32,042 bases of DNA, from positions 1 to 32,042 of the forward strand of contig CANFOT010000015.1 in the NCBI GenBank assembly GCA_947448625.1. The letters are read 5' to 3'. Positions within the stretch are counted from its first letter, which is position 1. Every line of letters starts with the position of its first letter. The position numbers and the translations under genes were made by a program. Positions 26,561 to 32,042 of this stretch are shown in pieces. Origin of the DNA: Burkholderiaceae bacterium (GTDB taxonomy: Bacteria; Pseudomonadota; Gammaproteobacteria; Burkholderiales; Burkholderiaceae). The notes beneath the pieces are model-generated. The model was not told the origin of the DNA and ran no database searches. It saw only the letters and a program-made list of their open reading frames with translations.

Positions 26561-27338
26561 GTCATTAAATATTGTTAAAGAGGGGTCTGGACCGATCGTT
26601 GTATTGAGCCACGCCTTGGGGTGCAATCTTCACATGTGGGATGAAGTGGCGCAGATTTTGAAAAATGATTTCACGGTGGTGCGTTATGACCATCGCAATC
26701 ATGGGGCGTCAGAAGTTTGTATGACCCCTTTTTCGGTGGATGATTTGGCTGATGATGCCGCAGACTTGATTGAAAGCTTAGGTGGCGACCCAGTATTTTT
26801 TGTGGGCTTATCACTGGGCGGAATGGTTGCTCAATCGCTAGCGGCCCGATACCCCAATCTAGTAAGCGCTTGTGTCATAGCAAACTCAGCAGAGCATTAC
26901 GATGATGCAGTCAAAAAGATGTGGTCCGATCGAATTGACAGGGTTAAGAGGGAAGGTGTTTCTGCTATTTCAGGAATGGCTATTGAAAGGTGGTTTACGC
27001 CGGAATATTTTTCATCAGAAGATTCGATTACCAAAGCAATAATTGCAGGCATCAAAAACGAATTAGATTCGTTTGATTCCCAAGCTTATTCATTAAGTTG
27101 TAGGGCGGTATCTGGAGTTGATTGTCGTAAAGGTAATCAATCAATTCAGATTCCGACACTAGTTTTATTTGGATTAAAGGATCAAGCAACACCGCCAGCT
27201 CTTTCGGAGGCGATTCATAACAGCATTCAAAGTTCTGAATTGGCAAAGATTGATGCGGCCCATTTAAGTGCGGTAGAAAAACCATTAGAGTTTGCGGATA
27301 TTATTTCAAAGTTCCTGCTGTCTAAGTGGGATAAATAA
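26553..27338 (+). CDS. Alpha/beta hydrolase, 3-oxoadipate enol-lactonase (PcaD)-like
   Basis: A 261-residue hydrolase. The nucleophile elbow GLSLGG places the catalytic serine at 87. Asp210 (GLKDQATPP) and His237 (AAHLSAVEKP) complete the triad, and SHALGCNLHMWD (19-30) supplies the oxyanion region. The cap domain (about 120-185) and overall pattern (YDHRNHGAS, NSAEHYDD ... ERWFTPEYF) are like PcaD enol-lactonases and related ester or C-C bond hydrolases. No other beta-ketoadipate genes are nearby, so the substrate is probably different. It is the last gene of the operon and overlaps the NIPSNAP gene. Confidence 0.87.
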   Translation: MPKSLNIVKEGSGPIVVLSHALGCNLHMWDEVAQILKNDFTVVRYDHRNHGASEVCMTPFSVDDLADDAADLIESLGGDPVFFVGLSLGGMVAQSLAARYPNLVSACVIANSAEHYDDAVKKMWSDRIDRVKREGVSAISGMAIERWFTPEYFSSEDSITKAIIAGIKNELDSFDSQAYSLSCRAVSGVDCRKGNQSIQIPTLVLFGLKDQATPPALSEAIHNSIQSSELAKIDAAHLSAVEKPLEFADIISKFLLSKWDK

Positions 27339-27397
27339 TTTATTGGTTTACCCGGCAAATCTAGCTATTTTTTAGGGGGGCGTCGGTTATTCGATGA

Positions 27398-27769
27398 TTT
27401 ATCGGAGCGATTTTTCTGTTAACCCAACAACCACTAATTCAGTATCAGAAAACGCCCTACTCAATAGATAATCAGTCTCAAGCTGGCGCCTGCCATCCTT
27501 ACCTATTGCATTCCAATAAATCGCCTATTGTTCTTAATAGTTTCAGTACTACCCTAGACTGGAAAGATAAGCCCCGATTTTGGTAGTGAAGGTTTCACGA
27601 TACCGGTGCATTGGGTGAGATTCGAGCTCACCGCCAATTAATTGGAGGTCAGTTCAGTGGAAGTGGCATCTACCAAAGTCTGCATTGGGTCGATAGCAGT
27701 CGTTACCTATCCCCATATTATCTTGATGCCAGCCATCTCTTTCAATATCATTTTGGCATTGAATTATGA
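27398..27769 (+). pseudogene. Degraded gene remnant, family not recognised
   Basis: The stretch 27339-27765 has no intact gene, but one frame (27398-27769) reads like real protein: QYQKTPYSIDNQ, PIVLNSFSTTLDWKDKPRFW, then two adjacent stops (TAG 27584, TGA 27587), then GGQFSGSGIYQSLHW and VDSSRYLSPYYLDASHLFQY up to a TGA at 27767-27769. A local shift after 27583 gives SEGFTIPVHWVRFELTAN, which joins well to QLIGG, so a pair of compensating frameshifts is an alternative to stop mutations. There is no start codon or ribosome site at the beginning. Its stop overlaps the Nudix start as ATGA, so it was probably once the upstream partner of the Nudix gene. The strand-like, aromatic-rich text suggests a beta-rich protein. 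Confidence 0.5.
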
Positions 27770-28266
27770 ACATCGTTGATCAGATATCTTTGGCGGCAAT
27801 TCACTTGCCACTTACGAGCATCTGTACTCGGGTTCTTTCATCAAAAGACCCTTATTCACGCTCCACAAAGCAGGGCCACATCACAGCGAGTGGACTGGTG
27901 ATCAAGGATGACAAGGCTCTCCTCATCTTTCATCCTTACATAAAGCAGTGGTTCCAACCTGGTGGCCACATTGATGAGGGCGAGACCCCTATTGATGCTG
28001 CAATTAGGGGGGTTTATGAGGAGACCGGAATGCTGTGCAAGCCTATCGATGGTCGATTGGACGCAATTGATATTGATCTGCACGAAATTCCTGCTAACTC
28101 AAAAAAAGGTGAGGGGGCACATTTGCATATCGACCTTTTGTTTGTCCTGCAAATAATTGGTGAGCAAGAGGCTCCCGAGGAGATTGAAAAGGCATGGGTG
28201 CCTTTTGATCAAATTACAAGCCCACGTATTAAGCGAGCACTACAAAAACTACAAGGTCAGGCTTGA
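27766..28266 (+). CDS. Nudix hydrolase with altered Nudix box
   Basis: A 166-residue Nudix-fold protein, expected to hydrolyse a nucleoside diphosphate linked to another group. The Nudix box runs from Gly67 to Met89: GHIDEGE, seven residues, then RGVYEETGM. The consensus demands Arg-Glu in the second half, but here Glu82 is replaced by Gly (codon GGG at 28009-28011), while Glu85 and Glu86 of the metal site are kept. Activity may be reduced or the enzyme may use another base. The ATG overlaps the stop of the broken upstream gene. The 3' end overlaps glnD on the opposite strand by 10 nt. The substrate is not predictable. Confidence 0.85.
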   Translation: MNIVDQISLAAIHLPLTSICTRVLSSKDPYSRSTKQGHITASGLVIKDDKALLIFHPYIKQWFQPGGHIDEGETPIDAAIRGVYEETGMLCKPIDGRLDAIDIDLHEIPANSKKGEGAHLHIDLLFVLQIIGEQEAPEEIEKAWVPFDQITSPRIKRALQKLQGQA

Positions 28267-30866
28267 GCCCCAAGCGCCTCTAGTAAATCTGTTTCTAACA
28301 AGATTTGGAGTTTTGGATTCTTACTTAGGTTAGCCGCATCTATGAGGAATACGTCCTCTACTCGTTCACCCAAGGTATTGATACGTGCAGTGTGCAGTGA
28401 TACTTGGTGCTTTGCCAATACCCTTGAGATTGCATAGAGTAAGCCGGTACGGTCACTTGCCGAGAGGGATAAAGCGTAATAATGCCCACGCTCATCCGGT
28501 GTCATATGCACACGTGGCTGAATTGGGAAGGAGCGAGATTGTCTTGAGAGTCGACCCATGCTCGGTGATGGCAGTGGATCATTGTTTTGAAGGGCTGCAG
28601 TGAGCTCATACTCGACTAACTGAATAAGGTCGCGGTAGCTGCCGCCTTCATCCACTAGATTACTGCCGGAAATTTGGAAGGTATCAAGTGCATAGCCATG
28701 TTTTGTCGTATGAATGCGTGCATCCCAAATTGAGAAGCCATGGCGCTCAAAGTAGGCGCAAATTCTGGCAAATAAGTCTTCCTGATCCTTAACGTAAACG
28801 GCAATCTGCAAGCCTTCGCCAACTGGAGAGAGGCGAGCCCGTACGACAGGAATTTCACTATCGACCTTGTTGTAGAGGTGGCGTGTAAGCCAGGCGATAT
28901 CAGCTGCATCTTGACGTAAGAAGAAGGCTACATCTAGCTGCTTCCAGAGATTCTCATAAGCAGAGTCTTCAATTGCATAGAGTCTTAGCTTGGCACGGGA
29001 TTCTTCTTGATGTTGCGCCAACTCCGATGAGGCGTCCGGCTTTGCGCCACCCAATACCCGTAGCGTCACGCGATATAAATCTTCTAATAACTTGCCTTTC
29101 CAGGCATTCCATACTTTAGGGCTAGTTCCACGGACATCGGCAACGGTTAGCAGGTAGAGTGCGGTGAGATGGCGTTCATCACCCACTTTTTTGGCAAACG
29201 CTTGCACCACTTCTGGGTCGGTGATGTCTTGTTTCTGGGCAACTTGACTCATGTTCAAGTGCTCCGCAACTAACCAAACCAAGAGCTCAGTATCTGCTTT
29301 GTCTAAACCATGATCTTTTGCAAACTTGCGCATGTCTGCCTTGCCAAGTTCAGAGTGATCGCCTCCGCGTCCTTTGGCAATGTCATGAAAGAGAGCGGCA
29401 ATTACCAATAACCAAGGCTTTTCAAAATGGGCGATGAGGCTACTGCAGAACGGAAACTCATGCGTATGCTCAATCACCATAAAACGTCGAACATTACGCA
29501 GAACCATCAGGATATGTTGATCAACCGTATATACATGAAACAAGTCATGCTGCATTTGGCCAACGATTTTTCTAAAGGCAGGTAGATAACGACCGAGAAC
29601 ACTAGTGCGGTTCATTAGCTGAAAGGCGCGACTGACTCCTTCAGGCTCTTTCAGAATCTCAATAAAGAGCGCTCGATTCACTGGATCTTTGCGCCATTTA
29701 CCATCCATCTTCTGGCGGGCGTTGTACAAGGCTCTGAAGATCGTTGCAGATAGGCTCTTAACGTTTGCAGTTTGTGCAAACACTAAAAATGTTCGCAGAA
29801 TTTGTTCTGGGTGCTTCTGAAACAGCTGTGGATCGGTAATATCTAGCACGCCTTGACGCTCTATAAAAGCTTCATTACCTTCACCAGTAATCACATGAGT
29901 AGTTTTAGATTCTTGTGGAAAGAGTAGCGCTTCAATGTTTTGGAGTAGGACATCATTCAATTGATTGACGGCTTTAGCTGCCCAATAGTAGCGACGCATA
30001 ATCGCTTCACTGGCTAGCCTGGAGGAGTCCTCTTTAATGCCCATTGCTGCTGCAAGCGGCGCCTGTAAGTCAAAGGCCAATACATCTTGCCTGCGCTTAG
30101 CCAGCAAATGTAAGTTGGCGCGCAGAGTTTCTAAAAATCGCTGGTTGCGATTGAGTTCGGTTAATTCGCGCTGAGTGATCAAACCAGCAAGACTCAGATC
30201 CTTGAATGTGCCGCCTAAGTGGGCCGCTTTACTGACCCATGAGATAACTTGTAAATCACGCAAACCGCCAGGACTCTCTTTGCAATTAGGCTCCAGGGAA
30301 TAGGGTGTGTCTTGGTATTTATAATGTCGTTGAATTTGCTCTGCAAGCTTAGCTTGAAAAAATGTCTTTGGATCCAAAGTCTTTTCATAGACAGATTCAA
30401 ATTCTTTGAAGAGGGCCTTGTTGCCGCAGATCAGTCTGGACTCCAAAAGAGAGGTGCGGACAGTAATGTCTTGCTCTGCCTCTGATACGCATTCGGCTAC
30501 CGATCTGACAGAAGAGCCAATCTCTAAGCCCGTATCCCAGCATTGCGCCACAAATTTTTCAATCTTGCTCGCAAGCACTTCTTCAAAGAAGTGCTTATCT
30601 GCTGGCAATAAAATTAGGATATCGATATCGGAATAAGGGAAGAGTGCGCCTCGGCCGAATCCGCCAACCGCTACCAGAGCCACGTCTGAATTTAAGTCGC
30701 ATGAAGTCCATAGGCTAATCAGCAGTTCATCACTGAGCTTACTTAGTTGCTTAGTTAGCCTACCGACCACTTGATGTTCACGAAAATCGGCATAGACCAA
30801 CTCGCGTGCAGCCCTTAAGCTGGCAATGTCAGAAATTGGCTTTATGCCTGCGAGGGTTTCGCTCAT
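28257..30866 (-). CDS. glnD: Bifunctional PII uridylyltransferase / uridylyl-removing enzyme
   Basis: An 869-residue nitrogen sensor (E. coli GlnD: 890) that uridylylates PII proteins at low glutamine and removes UMP at high glutamine. Domains in order: a nucleotidyltransferase (GGFGRG at 68-73 with Asp80 and Asp82 in YSDIDILIL); a helical linker; an HD domain with [12 protein letters not shown] near 493; and two ACT domains that bind glutamine (about 690-770 and 795-869; [17 protein letters not shown] and [17 protein letters not shown]). All key residues are intact, so both activities are expected. It follows map by 14 nt and is cotranscribed with it. Confidence 0.97.
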   Translation of the reverse strand: MSETLAGIKPISDIASLRAARELVYADFREHQVVGRLTKQLSKLSDELLISLWTSCDLNSDVALVAVGGFGRGALFPYSDIDILILLPADKHFFEEVLASKIEKFVAQCWDTGLEIGSSVRSVAECVSEAEQDITVRTSLLESRLICGNKALFKEFESVYEKTLDPKTFFQAKLAEQIQRHYKYQDTPYSLEPNCKESPGGLRDLQVISWVSKAAHLGGTFKDLSLAGLITQRELTELNRNQRFLETLRANLHLLAKRRQDVLAFDLQAPLAAAMGIKEDSSRLASEAIMRRYYWAAKAVNQLNDVLLQNIEALLFPQESKTTHVITGEGNEAFIERQGVLDITDPQLFQKHPEQILRTFLVFAQTANVKSLSATIFRALYNARQKMDGKWRKDPVNRALFIEILKEPEGVSRAFQLMNRTSVLGRYLPAFRKIVGQMQHDLFHVYTVDQHILMVLRNVRRFMVIEHTHEFPFCSSLIAHFEKPWLLVIAALFHDIAKGRGGDHSELGKADMRKFAKDHGLDKADTELLVWLVAEHLNMSQVAQKQDITDPEVVQAFAKKVGDERHLTALYLLTVADVRGTSPKVWNAWKGKLLEDLYRVTLRVLGGAKPDASSELAQHQEESRAKLRLYAIEDSAYENLWKQLDVAFFLRQDAADIAWLTRHLYNKVDSEIPVVRARLSPVGEGLQIAVYVKDQEDLFARICAYFERHGFSIWDARIHTTKHGYALDTFQISGSNLVDEGGSYRDLIQLVEYELTAALQNNDPLPSPSMGRLSRQSRSFPIQPRVHMTPDERGHYYALSLSASDRTGLLYAISRVLAKHQVSLHTARINTLGERVEDVFLIDAANLSKNPKLQILLETDLLEALGAQA

Positions 30867-30880
30867 AGCAATTGAGCTAT

Positions 30881-31717
30881 CTATGCGTTAGCTAGCGTTG
30901 GTCTGAATGAGAGCCCTTTAACGCAATCAGGAATTGGATTGCTACCCTCTGACCAAGTTAATACTTCAACACCGGTAGCTGTTACCAGGAGTGTGTGCTC
31001 CCATTGCGCAGAAAGGCTGCGATCTTTAGTCTTCACAGTCCATTGATCTGGCATCGTACGAATATCTCGCTTACCGGCGTTAATCATTGGCTCAATTGTG
31101 AAGGTCATGCCTTCTTTTAATTTTTCACCAGTACCAGGGCGGCCATAGTGAAGAATCTGTGGATCTTGATGGAATACTTTGCCAATTCCATGTCCGCAGT
31201 ATTCGCGCACGACTGAGTAACCAGCATTTTCAGCATGGGTTTGGATGACGTGACCAATATCGCCTAGTGATGCACCAGGCTTTACTTGCGCAATACCAAG
31301 CCACATACATTCAAAAGTAATTTGGGTTAAACGTTTGGCCAATACGGAAACTTCTCCAACCATGAACATACGGCTGGTATCGCCGTAGTAGCCATCAGGG
31401 GTGATAACCGTGATATCGAGATTCACGACGTCACCGGTTTTTAAAATCTTCTCACCGGGAATGCCGTGGCAAATCACGTCGTTCACAGATGTGCAGATGG
31501 ATGCTGGAAAGGGTGGGTAGCCCGGCGGCTGGTAGTTCAGTGGGGCGGGGATAGTCTTTTGGACGTCGCGCATGTATTCATGGCAAATGCGGTCAAGCTC
31601 GGCTGTGCTGACGCCCGCTTTTACGTGTGGAGCTACATGATCAAGTACTTCACTGGCTAAGCGGCCAGCTTCGCGCATCCCTTGGATGTCTTTTTCGGCG
31701 GTAAATACACTATTCAT
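30881..31717 (-). CDS. map: Methionine aminopeptidase, type I
   Basis: A 278-residue cytosolic metalloprotease that removes the initiator methionine from new proteins. The five metal ligands are recognisable: the two aspartates in [20 protein letters not shown], His in [14 protein letters not shown], Glu in TIEPMINAG and Glu in QWEHTLLVT. The substrate-binding His is in ICHGIPG. It has the compact type I form without the N-terminal extension, slightly longer than E. coli Map (264) through a C-terminal tail. It is the first gene of the map-glnD unit, divergent from rpsB, which keeps it next to a ribosomal operon. Confidence 0.97.
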   Translation of the reverse strand: MNSVFTAEKDIQGMREAGRLASEVLDHVAPHVKAGVSTAELDRICHEYMRDVQKTIPAPLNYQPPGYPPFPASICTSVNDVICHGIPGEKILKTGDVVNLDITVITPDGYYGDTSRMFMVGEVSVLAKRLTQITFECMWLGIAQVKPGASLGDIGHVIQTHAENAGYSVVREYCGHGIGKVFHQDPQILHYGRPGTGEKLKEGMTFTIEPMINAGKRDIRTMPDQWTVKTKDRSLSAQWEHTLLVTATGVEVLTWSEGSNPIPDCVKGLSFRPTLANA

Positions 31718-31799
31718 GCCTGATTATCAACGACTTGAGGGTTTTTAGCAGAGTTGTAATGCTTAAATAATAGGCAGATGCACCATTTAATGGCATTTT

Positions 31800-31834
31800 G
31801 GGGTGGGTTTTTTGGTGGGGAGCTGGGGGTAGGG
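31800..31834 (+). other. G-rich tract with G-quadruplex potential
   Basis: Five runs of three or more G occur in 35 nt: GGGG (31800), GGG (31805), GGGG (31817), GGGGG (31825) and GGG (31832), with loops of 1, 9, 4 and 2 nt. It lies between the map start and the rpsB -10 box, on the rpsB coding strand. Confidence 0.5.
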
Positions 31835-31858
31835 CTTCTAGGTGGTTGATATTTAAGC

Positions 31859-31864
31859 TATAAT
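31859..31864 (+). promoter_or_regulatory. rpsB: -10 box of the rpsB promoter
   Basis: A perfect TATAAT, 108 nt before the rpsB ATG, would start transcription near 31871. The region 16-18 nt upstream (TTCTAG) is a poor -35 box. A TTGATA at 31846-31851 is only 7 nt away, too close to serve. Confidence 0.6.
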
Positions 31865-31900
31865 TTCGTTCTCAGGTCAATTTTGATTTGAAATCGCGGG

Positions 31901-31944
31901 TTGAGCCTTCCAGGGTGGCGCTTTTTAGCGCAGCTAGGACTCAA
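31901..31944 (+). promoter_or_regulatory. rpsB: Structured rpsB leader, possible S2 autoregulatory site
   Basis: TTGAGCCT (31901-31908) pairs with AGGACTCAA (31936-31944) with one bulged base. Inside, GCGCT (31918-31922) pairs with AGCGC (31927-31931) around a TTTT loop. The structure lies in the untranslated leader just upstream of the ribosome site. In gammaproteobacteria the rpsB leader is bound by S2 for feedback; a similar role here is inferred from position. Confidence 0.45.
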
Positions 31945-31972
31945 TCTCAGAAACCAACCCTTAGGAGAAGTT

Positions 31973-32042
31973 ATGTCAGTAACTATGCGTCAAATGCTGG
32001 AAGCCGGTTGCCATTTTGGTCACCAAACCCGTTTCTGGTCCC
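31973..32042 (+). CDS. rpsB: Ribosomal protein S2, N-terminal part (cut by window edge)
   Basis: The ATG at 31973, with AGGAG at 31963-31967, opens a frame reading [20 protein letters not shown] up to the window end (23 codons). [11 protein letters not shown] is the highly conserved S2 start (AGVHFGHQTR in other bacteria), here with Cys in place of Val. S2 is a 30S subunit protein that binds late in assembly. The tsf gene usually follows, beyond the window. Confidence 0.95.
   Translation, partial: MSVTMRQMLEAGCHFGHQTRFWS

Noticed and set aside
31846..31851. TTGATA as -35 box of rpsB
   Set aside because: It lies only 7 nt from the TATAAT box, too close for a sigma-70 promoter.

Overview
The window looks like a chromosomal segment of a betaproteobacterium in the Burkholderiaceae, most likely Polynucleobacter or a close relative. 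This is inferred from moderate GC, compact operons, the smc-zipA-ligA and dapD-dapE-prmB arrangement, a Bug/TctC-type binding protein and the map/glnD versus rpsB divergence. No database search was possible.

Region 1 (about 1-6000) looks accessory. The left edge carries the start of an IS30-family transposase. Next come a diguanylate cyclase and a GAF/HD-GYP phosphodiesterase in one operon, a very alanine-rich coiled-coil protein, and a family-2 processive glycosyltransferase coupled to an outer-membrane barrel. Together these look like a c-di-GMP-controlled exopolysaccharide module. A small unknown protein with a PD-(D/E)XK-like pattern follows. The region ends at the initiator tRNA gene.

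Region 2 (about 6065-19883) is core: tRNA-fMet, kup, a small secreted coiled-coil protein, radA, then the leftward operon dapD-dapE-prmB (lysine and cell-wall diaminopimelate synthesis, ribosomal protein methylation), divergent from the rightward operon smc-zipA-ligA (chromosome condensation, division, DNA ligation). Several of these genes start with GTG or TTG, each tightly packed against its upstream neighbour.

Region 3 (about 19884-27770) is again accessory and metabolic. A ModE-like regulator with a ligand-binding domain precedes an oxalate/formate-type (OFA) transporter that ends at a clear terminator. A LysR regulator is divergent from a four-gene operon: a six-to-seven-bladed propeller protein with histidines at blade starts, an orphan Bug solute-binding protein, a NIPSNAP protein and an alpha/beta hydrolase. 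No known pathway is evident; this is the best candidate for an undescribed catabolic system. Remnants of a broken gene follow.

Region 4 (27766-32042) is core again: a Nudix hydrolase with an altered Nudix box, glnD and map on the minus strand, and the beginning of rpsB on the plus strand with a G-rich upstream tract, a perfect -10 box and a structured leader.
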